Notes under the pieces: model-generated
The model's database searches: none
Told to the model about the DNA's origin: nothing
The model's input: the letters and a program-made list of their open reading frames with translations, nothing else
Source of the DNA: Actinoallomurus sp.
Lineage (GTDB): Bacteria > Actinomycetota > Actinomycetes > Streptosporangiales > Streptosporangiaceae
Assembly: GCA_025964685.1 (NCBI GenBank)
Contig: JAOPYG010000007.1
Coordinates: 1-40,354, forward strand
DNA length: 40,354 nucleotides
Reading direction: 5' to 3'
Made by a program: the position numbers and the translations under genes
In this document: piece by piece, positions 32,907 through 40,354 of the stretch
Layout of the letters: each line of letters starts with the position of its first letter
Position numbering within the stretch: the first letter of the stretch is position 1

Positions 32907-33220
32907 GTGAGCTCCTTCAGCCGCTTCGCGGGCCTGGCGGTCGCGCTCCGGTCGCTGATCTTCGCGCTGTGGGCATGGCGGGTGTGGCGCGGCGGCCCGG
33001 CGGCGATCATGCTGATGGCCCGGCTCGGCACGGTGATCGGCGCCGTCTTCGTAGGCGGGATGGCCGCGTTCGCGGTGCCTGTTCCTCGCCGACCGGCCCG
33101 GTGGGTCCGTGGCGGGGTTCCTGCCGTACCTGCTGCCCGGGCCTGGCCTCCGGCGCCGCGCTGCTCACCGCGGGCGTCCTGCTACGCCGCCGCGAGATCT
33201 CCCGCTGGAGCGGCTTCTGA
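32907..33220 (+). pseudogene. Small membrane protein gene broken by two frameshifts
   Basis: Three reading frames must be joined to give a sensible product. GTG 32907 encodes SSFSRFAGLAVALRSLIFAL and further hydrophobic sequence (RLGTVIGAVFVGGMAAF) to about 33080. The next frame gives CLFLADRPGGSVAGFLPYLL to about 33140. The third gives LASGAALLTAGVLLRRREIS and ends at TGA 33220. The combined ~105-residue product would have three membrane helices and look like a normal small integral membrane protein. Either the gene is decaying or the read sequence has two indel errors in G/C runs. No function is suggested. It converges with the DUF885 gene, 6 nt between the ends. Confidence 0.55.
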
Positions 33221-33226
33221 TCCACC

Positions 33227-34747
33227 CTAGGGCCGGTGGCCGAGGGCGGTGTCCAGCAGGCCGAGGGGAGGGGCGCCGAGTTCGAACATCGCGCGGTGGA
33301 AGCGCTGAAGCGAGTAGCCGTCGCCCCACTCCTCGCGGGCGCGTTCGCGCAGGCGGAGGATCTCCAGCTTGCCGTGCGTGTACCGGCCGTAGGTCGGGTC
33401 GAACACGGCACGTGCGGCCTCCGCGCGTGCGGCCGAGCCCGCGAGGTGGGTGTCGGCGGTGAAACGGCGCGTGCCGTCCTCGACCGTCATCTCGCCGCTG
33501 TGCACGCCGATCGCGCAGGCGAGCCGCGTCACGCGGACGAGCGCCTCCAGCCACACCCCGATCTCGAACCTCGGGTCGTCGGCCATGAAGCCCTCGTCGA
33601 CGCAGAGCTCCTCCGCGTAGTGCGCCCATCCCTCGACGAACGCCCAGGAGTACAGCGTCCGGCGTACGGCCGTCGGCGCGTGACGCAGGGCCCGGCCGTG
33701 GGAGAAGTGGCCGGGGGCGACCTCGTGCGCCGTGACGCCGGGGAGCGTGGTCGCGCTGAAGACCTCCAGCCAGTCCTCGATGTCCTGCTCCGGCCAGGAG
33801 GGTTCCGGCGGTGTGATGTGGTACCAGGACGGGGCGTCCGGCTCGCCCGGCGCCGCCCACGACATCATCGCCATCCCCCAGCGGCGCGACTCCGGTGACA
33901 GCCCGACCAGGCACTCGCCGTCGTGGTACGGCACGAGGTCGCGTTCGCGGGTGAACTCCAGGACGCGTTCGGTCCAGTGCCGGGACGCCTCCATCACCCC
34001 GTCGATGTCGGGATGGTCGCGTACGAGCGCGCGGCACAGCTCCAGCGGCGGCGTCGAGGTGTCGAGGCGTGCGCAGGCGTCGGTCAGCCGCTCGATCAGC
34101 CGGTCACGTTCGCGGTCGGCCTGGGCCGCGAGCGTGCCGAGGTCGAGGTCGAGGCCCTCACCGGCGCCCATCAGCCGGGCCAGCGCGTTTTTGCCGAGTG
34201 CGGCGTCAGGGTCGCCGTGTTCGGCGAGGTGCTCGATGTGCGCGACGAGCCGCGCGTGGGCCGCCCGCGCCTTGTCGCCGGTCTCGCCGGAGCCCGCGGG
34301 GATCCCGGCGGACAGGCCGCGTACGGGACCGAGCAGCGCCCTGGCGACCGGCGCCGGCACCCGGTCGAGGGTGCGGACGGCGGTGTCGGCCGCCTCCGGC
34401 CAGCCCGCGAGGTGGCGCATCAGCGCCTCCTCGCGCTCCGCCGCGGGTGCGTAGTCGCGGTCGTAGCAGGCCAGGTCCAGCGCGTCCAGGTGGTCGAGCG
34501 GGTTGCGGCGGTGCAACTCCAGCTCCCCGTACACCGTCCGCAGAGACGTCTCGAACACGCGCAGGTGCGCCTCGTCGTGCGGGTCCTCGAGACGCTCGCC
34601 ACCGCCGACGCGGGTCAGCGCGTCCCGTACCCCGGCGATGGAGTAGTCCGGGAGCCGGCCGTCGTACTCGTGCCGCCCTGCCCCCTCACGCACTCCGGGC
34701 ATGAGAAGGTCGCAGACCGCGCGGAGCCGCGGCGGCAGATCATCCAT
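33227..34747 (-). CDS. DUF885-family metallopeptidase
   Basis: This 506-residue protein belongs to the DUF885 group, mostly annotated as zinc carboxypeptidase-like hydrolases. The zinc motif is TAHEVAPGHFSHG (HExxxGH type), followed by the second Glu in SWAFVEGWAHYAEELC. The later segments (IGVHSGEMTVEDGTRRF, YGRYTHGKLEILRLRERA) are also standard for the family. The first ~280 residues are helical and acidic. No signal peptide is seen, so it appears cytoplasmic, although many relatives are exported. ATG 34747 lacks a good binding site, and the long N-terminus matches the usual family length. It diverges from the first kinase gene. Substrate unknown; peptides are likely. Confidence 0.92.
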   Translation of the reverse strand: MDDLPPRLRAVCDLLMPGVREGAGRHEYDGRLPDYSIAGVRDALTRVGGGERLEDPHDEAHLRVFETSLRTVYGELELHRRNPLDHLDALDLACYDRDYAPAAEREEALMRHLAGWPEAADTAVRTLDRVPAPVARALLGPVRGLSAGIPAGSGETGDKARAAHARLVAHIEHLAEHGDPDAALGKNALARLMGAGEGLDLDLGTLAAQADRERDRLIERLTDACARLDTSTPPLELCRALVRDHPDIDGVMEASRHWTERVLEFTRERDLVPYHDGECLVGLSPESRRWGMAMMSWAAPGEPDAPSWYHITPPEPSWPEQDIEDWLEVFSATTLPGVTAHEVAPGHFSHGRALRHAPTAVRRTLYSWAFVEGWAHYAEELCVDEGFMADDPRFEIGVWLEALVRVTRLACAIGVHSGEMTVEDGTRRFTADTHLAGSAARAEAARAVFDPTYGRYTHGKLEILRLRERAREEWGDGYSLQRFHRAMFELGAPPLGLLDTALGHRP

Positions 34748-34798
34748 GAGACGGACATTACTCGGAACCCGCGCCCGTGATCTCGCGTCGAACCGGTC

Positions 34799-35608
34799 AT
34801 GAACGTCATGGGGGTTCGGTCACTCGGCTCCTACGATCTGCTTGAGCCGGTCGGGGAGGGCGCCACGTCCATCGTGCACCGCGCGGTGGACCGGTTCGAA
34901 CGGGTCGTCGCGGTGAAGGAACCGCGCCGCGAGCTGGCCGGTGACCCGACCATCCGCCGCCGGCTCGGCCGGGAGGCGCAGGCGATGGCACGCGTGCGCA
35001 GCCCGTACGTCGCCGAGGTGTACGACGCGTGCCTCGCGGGGGAGCGGCCGTTCATCGTGACGGAGTACGTCGCCGGGGTGCCGCTGCGCGACCTCGTGGC
35101 GCGGTTCGGCCCGATGCGGGGGGAGACGCTGAGTGTGTTCGCGGGCCGGCTCGCGCAGGGTCTCGCGGCGATCCACGGGGCCGGTGTGCTGCACCGGGAT
35201 CTCAAGCCGGGCAACGTCATGGTCCTCGGGGGCAGCCCCAAGATCATCGACTTCGGCATCGCGCAGGAGGCGAGCGCGGACCAGGCCACCCAGCCCGGCG
35301 TGCTGACCGGCACGCCCGGCTACGTCGCGCCGGAGCTCATCGACGGCGGGCGGTCGACCGCGGCCTCCGACGTGTTCTCCTGGGCGGCCACGGTCGCCTT
35401 CGCCGCCACGGGCCGCGCGCCGTTCGGCGCCGGGTCGCTGCACGGCGTGTGCTTCCGGGTCCTGCGCGGCGCGGCCGATCTCGACGGCGTGCCCGAGCCG
35501 GTCCTGTCGCTGCTGGGTTTCGCCCTGCGCCGCGACCCGGCCACCCGGCCCTCCGCGGCGTGGCTGGCCGCCCGGCTTACCCTGGGTGAACCCAGAAGGG
35601 CTTCGTGA
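34799..35608 (+). CDS. Soluble Ser/Thr protein kinase (Pkn-type)
   Basis: This 269-residue protein is a kinase domain alone. The Gly loop is LLEPVGEGATSIV, the ATP lysine is K40 (VAVK), the catalytic HRDLKPGN has D134, the metal-binding DFG has D151, the activation segment is short and TPGYVAPE is intact. All catalytic elements are present, so it should be active. It lacks the juxtamembrane linker, transmembrane helix and sensor domains of typical actinobacterial PknB-type kinases, so it may depend on the two membrane kinases encoded next to it. ATG 34799 has no clear ribosome binding site and may be leaderless; ATG 34808 is a second choice. The gap to the next kinase is 56 nt. Confidence 0.93.
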   Translation: MNVMGVRSLGSYDLLEPVGEGATSIVHRAVDRFERVVAVKEPRRELAGDPTIRRRLGREAQAMARVRSPYVAEVYDACLAGERPFIVTEYVAGVPLRDLVARFGPMRGETLSVFAGRLAQGLAAIHGAGVLHRDLKPGNVMVLGGSPKIIDFGIAQEASADQATQPGVLTGTPGYVAPELIDGGRSTAASDVFSWAATVAFAATGRAPFGAGSLHGVCFRVLRGAADLDGVPEPVLSLLGFALRRDPATRPSAAWLAARLTLGEPRRAS

Positions 35609-35664
35609 GGATGTCCCGATTGACACCCGCTTGACCCCACATGCACAGGTATCGTGGCGGAACT

Positions 35665-37293
35665 ATGGAGGGGGCAGACACGTCCGGGGACAATATCGGC
35701 CGATACCGCTTGCTCGAGAAGATCGGGGAAGGCGGCATGGGGGTCGTGCACCTGGCGACCGATCCTCAGGGGCGGCGGGTCGCCATCAAAGTGCTGCGTC
35801 CGGGCGTCGCCTCCGACCAGACCGCGCTGCGCAGGCTGGCCCGCGAGGTCGACTCGATGAGGCGGGTGCACAGCCCGCACGTCGCGGAGATCGTCGACGC
35901 CGACGTGACGGCCGAGCCGCCGTACGTCGTCACGCAGTACGTCCCGGGCCGCACCCTGGAGCAGACCGTGCGCGACCGCGGTCCGCTGGGGATGCGCGAG
36001 CTGCAGCGGCTGGCCACCGGGCTGGCCGAGGCCCTCGCCACGATCCACGCCGCCGGGATCATTCACCGTGACCTCAAGCCCGGCAACGTCATGTTCCTCG
36101 ACAACGGCGAGCCGGTCGTCATCGACTTCGGCATCTCCCAGGGCGTCGACGCCACCCGCCTCACCGCGACCGGCCTGGTCATCGGCACGCCCGGCTATCT
36201 CGCCCCGGAGATCATCGAGGGTGAGGACGCCGCGGCGCCCGCCGACGTTCACTCCTGGGCCAGCACCCTCGCCTTCGCGGCCACGGGCCGGGCGCCCTTC
36301 GGGTCGGGCACCTTCGAGTCGATCTTCTACAAGATCATGGAGGGCCGGCCCGACCTGGACGGCGTGCCGGCCGCCCTCCTGCCGCTCGTGCGCGCGGCGA
36401 TGGCGCGCAACCCGGTCGAACGCCCCACCGCGCAGGCGCTCGTCGGCCTGACCTCGCGCCTCGACGTCGAGCGCACGACGTTCGACACCCCGGCCGCCGC
36501 GCCGCACACCAAGCCGCTCACCGCCGTGGCGGCGCCGCCGCTCGCCAGCCCCCGCGACTTCCGTGGCCAACTGCCGCCGGTGGCTCCGCCGCCACCGCCC
36601 CCGCCGATGTACGGCCGGCAGCCGTACCCGCCGCAGCGGCCCGCGCCCACGCGCGAGCGGCCACCGGAGCCGGCACCGAAGCCGGACGGACCCAAGCCGT
36701 ACGGGCTCTACCGGCTCCTCAGCTTCCTGCTGCTCGCCGGCGCGGTCGGACTGGCCATGGCGCTGCCGTCGATCGCGGTGATCGTCGTATTGATCGTCCT
36801 GCTGGTGCTGAAGGTGGCCGACCGGGCCCACCAGACCCTGACCTCCAAACGCACGCGCCGGGGGCCACGGCCGGCCGACGTCGCCGGAGTGATCGTCAGA
36901 TCGCCGTTCTCGGTGGTCCGCGTGGGTCTGATGATGGCGCTGATCAGCCCGGTCGGCATCTTCGCCGCCCTGATCGTGCTGATCATCGCGATGGCGTCCA
37001 AGACGGACATGACGATGGCGCGGGGGCTGTCCTACAGCGCCGCGGCGTTCATCATCGTGCAGTGCCTCGGGCCGGGCAGCGATCCCGCCCGCCGCCAGCT
37101 CAGCCGCATCTGGGGCGCGGTCGCGCCCCAGCGCGACCGCGCGATGATCATCGCGGGCGTCGTCGGCCTGCTCGTCTTCTTCCTCGTGTCCTTCTCCCTC
37201 AGCCAGGCACCGGAGCTGCGGCCGTTCAACTTCCCGCAGTTCGACCAGAACCTGGGCCACGTGCGTCATCAGCTACGCCAGTTCGGCCCCTGA
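35665..37293 (+). CDS. Ser/Thr protein kinase with Pro-rich linker and multi-pass membrane domain
   Basis: The protein has 542 residues. The kinase domain (~10-270) has IGEGGMGVVHLAT, K42 (VAIK), HRDLKPGN with D136, DFG with D154, and TPGYLAPE. A Pro-rich linker (PPVAPPPPPPP at ~305-320) precedes a C-terminal domain with about four membrane helices (from ~355). That domain carries ARRQLSRIWGAVAPQRDRAM, a pattern shared with the next two genes. ATG 35665 was chosen; an upstream ATG at 35641 adds eight residues. A possible TATCGT -10 box at 35650 would give an almost leaderless transcript. The membrane domain replaces the extracellular PASTA-type sensors known from PknB. Confidence 0.93.
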   Translation: MEGADTSGDNIGRYRLLEKIGEGGMGVVHLATDPQGRRVAIKVLRPGVASDQTALRRLAREVDSMRRVHSPHVAEIVDADVTAEPPYVVTQYVPGRTLEQTVRDRGPLGMRELQRLATGLAEALATIHAAGIIHRDLKPGNVMFLDNGEPVVIDFGISQGVDATRLTATGLVIGTPGYLAPEIIEGEDAAAPADVHSWASTLAFAATGRAPFGSGTFESIFYKIMEGRPDLDGVPAALLPLVRAAMARNPVERPTAQALVGLTSRLDVERTTFDTPAAAPHTKPLTAVAAPPLASPRDFRGQLPPVAPPPPPPPMYGRQPYPPQRPAPTRERPPEPAPKPDGPKPYGLYRLLSFLLLAGAVGLAMALPSIAVIVVLIVLLVLKVADRAHQTLTSKRTRRGPRPADVAGVIVRSPFSVVRVGLMMALISPVGIFAALIVLIIAMASKTDMTMARGLSYSAAAFIIVQCLGPGSDPARRQLSRIWGAVAPQRDRAMIIAGVVGLLVFFLVSFSLSQAPELRPFNFPQFDQNLGHVRHQLRQFGP

Positions 37294-37314
37294 CGTCGTG
37301 CGGGGACCCCGCTG

Positions 37315-38820
37315 ATGCCGGACACCGAGGCGGAGCACGCCGGTCCGTACCGTCTGCTGGAGTTCCTCGGCGAGGGCGGCATGGGAGTCGTGCGCCGGGG
37401 GCTGCGCCACGACGACCGTGAGGTCGCCATCAAGCTGCTCAAGCCCGAGCTGGCCGGGAACGCCGACTTCCGGCACCGGCTGGCGCGCGAGGTCGACACC
37501 ATGCGGCGCGTACGCAGCCCGTACGTCGCCGAGGTCCTCGACGCCGACGTGTCGGCCGACCGGCCGTACGTCGTCACGCGGTTCATCCAGGGCAGTCCGC
37601 TCGACGACGCCGTGCGCGCCGACGGCCCGTTCACCGGCGAGGCGCTGCGGCGCGTGGCGGCCGGCCTGGCCGACGCGCTCGTCGCGATCCACCGCGCGGG
37701 CGTGGTCCACCGTGACCTGAAGCCCAACAACGTCATGCTCGTCGGCGGCTCGCCCGTCGTCATCGACTTCGGCATCGCGCATGCCGTGGACGCCACGCGG
37801 CTCACGCGTCTCGGACAGGTGGTCGGCACGCCCGGCTACATGGGGCCGGAGCTCATCGAAGGAGCGGTGCCGGGCCCGGCCGCTGACGTGTACGGCTGGG
37901 CCGCGACGGTGACGTTCGCGGCCAGCGGCCGGTCGCCGTACGGCAGCGGCTCGCTGAACTCCGTGCTGGCCCGCATCGCCGCCGGCCGGCCCGACCTGGC
38001 CGACGTGCCGGCCGGCCTCCAGCCGATCCTGCGCACGGCGCTCGACCGCGATCCGGCGCGCCGGCCGTCCGCGGCGCGGCTGGCGCAGTGGATCCGCGAG
38101 GTCGACCTCGGCGTGCCGGTGCCCGCGGACGAGCCCGGCGCCGCCTCCGTCACCGCCCCGGATCCGCGCACGCGCGACCGCCCGCCGCCCGCAGACAAGC
38201 GCCCTCCGGTGCCCCGCCCTCCGGCACCCCGTCCGCCGCTCCGCGTCTACAAGGTGCTCGCGTACCTGGTCATCGCCGCCGTCTCAGCGGTCTGCGCGGT
38301 GCTGCCGCTGGCCGCGGGCGTGGGCACGGTGGCCGCCACCTGGTACCTGCGGGCCGGCGACGTGGCCATCCGCAAACGCCGCGTCCCAGTCCAGCGGGCC
38401 GGCGACCTGCTGCTCGCACCATCCCGCGCGAAGAGCGGCCGGATCCGCGCCACCCTCGTGCTCCTGCCGGCCGCGGTGTACGCCGGGCTGTTCGCGACCG
38501 CGGCCGGCGTGGCGCTGTTCGCGGCCGGCAGGCACAGCGCGACCATCGGGCCCGAGGTGATCACGAAGGGCACGGCGTTCGTCTTCGGCTCCATGACCCT
38601 CGCCGGTCCGCGGGTGATGGCACCACGCCGCCAGCTCGTCCGCGTGCTGTCGGCGCTGGCACGGGACCGGCGGTCGGCCTGGGGCGCCACGCTGGTCATC
38701 GCCGGGCTCACCGCCGCGGCCGCCCTGACGGCCTGGGCGCTCCCGCCATCGTGGTGGCCGTCCGGGGCCTCCTACTACGACCTCGGCCGGCTGGTACGTC
38801 CGCTGACCAAAATGTGGTGA
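37315..38820 (+). CDS. Ser/Thr protein kinase with Pro-rich linker and multi-pass membrane domain (second)
   Basis: The protein has 501 residues. The kinase domain (~10-265) has LGEGGMGVVRRG, K40 (VAIK), HRDLKPNN with D134, DFG with D151, and TPGYMGPE, where the usual Ala of APE is Gly. A Pro-rich linker (VPRPPAPRPPLRVYK) leads to about four membrane helices from ~310. The membrane domain contains YLRAGDVAI and PRRQLVRVLSALARDRRSAW. These match the same places in the kinase-less protein that follows and, more loosely, the preceding kinase. It starts 21 nt after the previous gene and is very probably in the same operon. Substrates are unknown. Confidence 0.93.
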   Translation: MPDTEAEHAGPYRLLEFLGEGGMGVVRRGLRHDDREVAIKLLKPELAGNADFRHRLAREVDTMRRVRSPYVAEVLDADVSADRPYVVTRFIQGSPLDDAVRADGPFTGEALRRVAAGLADALVAIHRAGVVHRDLKPNNVMLVGGSPVVIDFGIAHAVDATRLTRLGQVVGTPGYMGPELIEGAVPGPAADVYGWAATVTFAASGRSPYGSGSLNSVLARIAAGRPDLADVPAGLQPILRTALDRDPARRPSAARLAQWIREVDLGVPVPADEPGAASVTAPDPRTRDRPPPADKRPPVPRPPAPRPPLRVYKVLAYLVIAAVSAVCAVLPLAAGVGTVAATWYLRAGDVAIRKRRVPVQRAGDLLLAPSRAKSGRIRATLVLLPAAVYAGLFATAAGVALFAAGRHSATIGPEVITKGTAFVFGSMTLAGPRVMAPRRQLVRVLSALARDRRSAWGATLVIAGLTAAAALTAWALPPSWWPSGASYYDLGRLVRPLTKMW

Positions 38821-38878
38821 GCGGAGCTGCCCGAGCCTCCCGCCTGAAGGGTCCGCGCGCCGGTAGTGTTGCGTCGCG

Positions 38879-39538
38879 ATGACGTCGGACGAGACACACA
38901 CGGTCCCCGGACACCGGCCCACGGACGACGACGCCCTCGACGCCGTGATCGAGGGCTGGTCACGCCTCTTCGCTTACCTGGTCGTCGCGGTCGTCGCCGG
39001 TTTCACCGTCGTGCTGCCCTTCTTCGGGCTCCTGCTGGCCCTTGCGGGCGCGTCGTACCTGCGGGCGGGTGACCTGCACGCGCGCCGCCACCGCGGCGGC
39101 CTGCTGCGCACGCTCGCCGGTCCGCTGACAGCTCCGCTCGACCTCGTACGCGGCGCGGCCGGCACCCTCGTCACCGTGCCGTACGCCGCGGCCGTCGCCG
39201 TGGCCGTGCCGCTGATCGTCATGGCCGGGGCCGCCACCGACGTCGAGGTCGCCCCACTCGTGGGCGCCGCCTGGGGCGCGGGCGCGGCGGCGTACGTCCT
39301 GCTCGCGGCTCCCGGCGTCCGTACGCCGCGCCGTCATCTGGTCCGGGTCTTCACGGCGTTCGCCGACGAGCCGCGGCGTATCGCCTGGGCCGGAGTGCTG
39401 CTGTGCGCGCTGGGCCTCGCCGCGGTGGTCGGCGCGATCATGCTGCGGCCGAGCTTCGCCCCTGTGTACGAGCTGGAGAACTCCATCGCCCAGGAGCTGT
39501 CCCACTTCCAGCACTCGGTGCACCGCCACGCGCTGTGA
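38879..39538 (+). CDS. Multi-pass membrane protein homologous to the kinases' C-terminal domain (no kinase domain)
   Basis: This 219-residue protein has four to five membrane helices. It follows the membrane half of the preceding kinase closely: AYLVVAVVAGFTVVLP, then ASYLRAGDLHARR, then APGVRTPRRHLVRVFTAF and RRIAWAGVLLCALGLAAVV. It has no kinase domain. The first ~25 residues are acidic and hydrophilic and the C-terminus ends HSVHRHAL, probably outside or in the cytosol according to helix count. It may form mixed complexes with the two membrane kinases, as sensor or decoy subunit. Start ATG 38879 lies 58 nt after the previous stop and has no strong binding site. A terminator follows directly. 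Confidence 0.88.
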   Translation: MTSDETHTVPGHRPTDDDALDAVIEGWSRLFAYLVVAVVAGFTVVLPFFGLLLALAGASYLRAGDLHARRHRGGLLRTLAGPLTAPLDLVRGAAGTLVTVPYAAAVAVAVPLIVMAGAATDVEVAPLVGAAWGAGAAAYVLLAAPGVRTPRRHLVRVFTAFADEPRRIAWAGVLLCALGLAAVVGAIMLRPSFAPVYELENSIAQELSHFQHSVHRHAL

Positions 39539-39566
39539 CCTGAGTCGCAGCGGCGACCAGGGTTTT
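39539..39566 (+). terminator. Intrinsic terminator ending the kinase operon
   Basis: CCTG-(A bulge)-GTCGC (39539-39548) pairs with GCGACCAGG (39553-39561) in a 9-bp stem with a 4-nt loop, followed by TTTT at 39563-39566. This is the most classical terminator of the window and sits directly after the stop of the kinase-less membrane protein. Confidence 0.75.
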
Positions 39567-39773
39567 GCGCCATGGCTACTCGCGGGTAACCTCAGGCGTA
39601 CACCTGTTGTAGCCCCCAAGCCGAATGTGCTTCGGGTGTTTGGCAGGCTTATGGTGCGAACGTTCAACCCGCGCCGGCCAACCGGGCGGCGCCTGTCCTT
39701 GCCCGGCTCGGCGCAGGCGATCGCGGGAGCGAGAGAGGCGCGTTATGAAGTGTGCAGGGAGGGCGTACACGGA

Positions 39774-40354
39774 ATGAACATCGTCGTCTGCGTGAAGCAG
39801 GTACCCGACACGGCGACCGAACGGAAGCTGAAGTCCGACGACAACACCCTCGATCGTGAGGCCGCCGACGGTGTCATCAACGAACTCGACGAGTACGCCG
39901 TCGAAGAAGCGTTGACGATCAAGGAGGCGCACGGCGGAGAGGTGACGGTCCTCACCATGGGACCGGACAAGGCCGCCGACTCGATCCGCAAGGCCCTCGC
40001 GATGGGCGCCGACAAGGCGGTCCACGTGACGGACGACGCGCTCGTGGGGTCGGACGGCCTGTCGACGTCGTACGCGCTCGCCCAGGTCCTGAAGAAGATC
40101 GGGTTCGACCTGGTCATCCTGGGTTCGGAGTCGACCGACGCTCGTATGGGCGTGCTCGCCGCGATGCTGTCCGAGCGGCTCGGTGTCCCCCAGGTGACGC
40201 TCGCCAACAAGCTCGAGATCGACGGCACCTCGCTGAAGGCCCAGCGGCTGACCGACTACGGCTTCGACCGGGTCGAGGCGAGCCTGCCCGCGGTCGTGAG
40301 CGTCGTCGAGAAGATCAACGAGCCGCGTTACCCCTCGTTCAAGGGGATCATGGC
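39774..40354 (+). CDS. etfB: Electron transfer flavoprotein beta subunit, 3'-truncated by window edge
   Basis: The first 193 residues of EtfB (full length about 260) run off the window. The protein pairs with EtfA to carry electrons from acyl-CoA and other dehydrogenases to the quinone pool through an ETF-quinone oxidoreductase. MNIVVCVKQVPDTATERKL is the classic beginning. NELDEYAVEEAL, VTVLTMGP, ALAMGADKAVHV and LVILGSESTD with GVLAAMLSERLG are family signatures, including the nucleotide-binding part. ATG 39774 has AGGGAGG 11 nt upstream, and it also overlaps the TGA of a ten-codon frame (ATG 39745) that has its own GAGAGAGG site. etfA is expected just downstream. A TATGGT -10-like box lies at 39650. 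Confidence 0.97.
   Translation, partial: MNIVVCVKQVPDTATERKLKSDDNTLDREAADGVINELDEYAVEEALTIKEAHGGEVTVLTMGPDKAADSIRKALAMGADKAVHVTDDALVGSDGLSTSYALAQVLKKIGFDLVILGSESTDARMGVLAAMLSERLGVPQVTLANKLEIDGTSLKAQRLTDYGFDRVEASLPAVVSVVEKINEPRYPSFKGIM

Noticed and set aside
35620..35625. TTGACA before the second kinase as a -35 box
   Set aside because: No -10 match at 16-19 nt; the nearest TANNNT box (35650) is 24 nt away, so a sigma-70-type pair is not supported.

Overview
The window is high-G+C DNA with dense genes, frequent GTG starts, ATGA/GTGA overlaps and purine-rich ribosome binding sites. It carries an ESX/type VII secretion (T7SS) locus, a mycothiol-type (MDMPI) protein and a cluster of Ser/Thr kinases. 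Together these indicate a chromosomal segment of a filamentous actinomycete, most likely near Streptosporangiales/Thermomonosporaceae; the family assignment is inference. No rRNA, tRNA, CRISPR array, insertion sequence or phage genes were seen.

Layout. 1-1.8 kb: 3' part of alpha-glucan phosphorylase (glgP), a terminator and a frameshifted MarR tail. 2.0-7.1 kb (minus): a SNF2 helicase interrupted at its ATP-binding loop by a 433-residue intein, overlapping a SWIM zinc-finger gene. 7.1-16.8 kb: a membrane protein resembling the Streptomyces SCO2583/SCO2584 group, an enoyl-CoA hydratase, two tandem double-domain YbjQ-type proteins with a small partner, a large secreted phosphodiester glycosidase/metallophosphoesterase fusion, an M55 D-aminopeptidase behind a perfect hairpin that buries its ribosome binding site, an MDMPI-type protein and a YbaK-type deacylase.

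16.8-32.8 kb is the T7SS locus. The minus strand runs from two Esx-like small proteins through a membrane-anchored TNT-like protein (in the place and topology expected of EccB), EccD, EccC and a DUF6177-type protein split into two overlapping genes. The plus strand carries a small unknown gene, a DUF6507-type protein, a 757-residue polymorphic toxin-like substrate, two related genes ending in a His-Trp-Trp-Trp-Arg motif (candidate immunity proteins), the repeated 3' tail of a lost third copy, and an EspI-like MinD/ParA ATPase. EccB, EccE and MycP are not in the window. The Esx pair, EccC and EccD probably form the secretion core, and the toxin with its coupled neighbour is the likely exported effector and immunity pair.

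32.8-40.4 kb: a frameshifted membrane-protein remnant, a DUF885 metallopeptidase, three consecutive Ser/Thr kinases (one soluble, two with a shared multi-pass C-terminal domain), a kinase-less copy of that membrane domain ended by a good terminator, and the 5' part of etfB.

Most promising for follow-up: the TNT-like protein with changed catalytic positions inside a T7SS core, the toxin with the HWWWR gene family and its recombination scar, the intein in the SNF2 P-loop, and the kinase/membrane-domain array.
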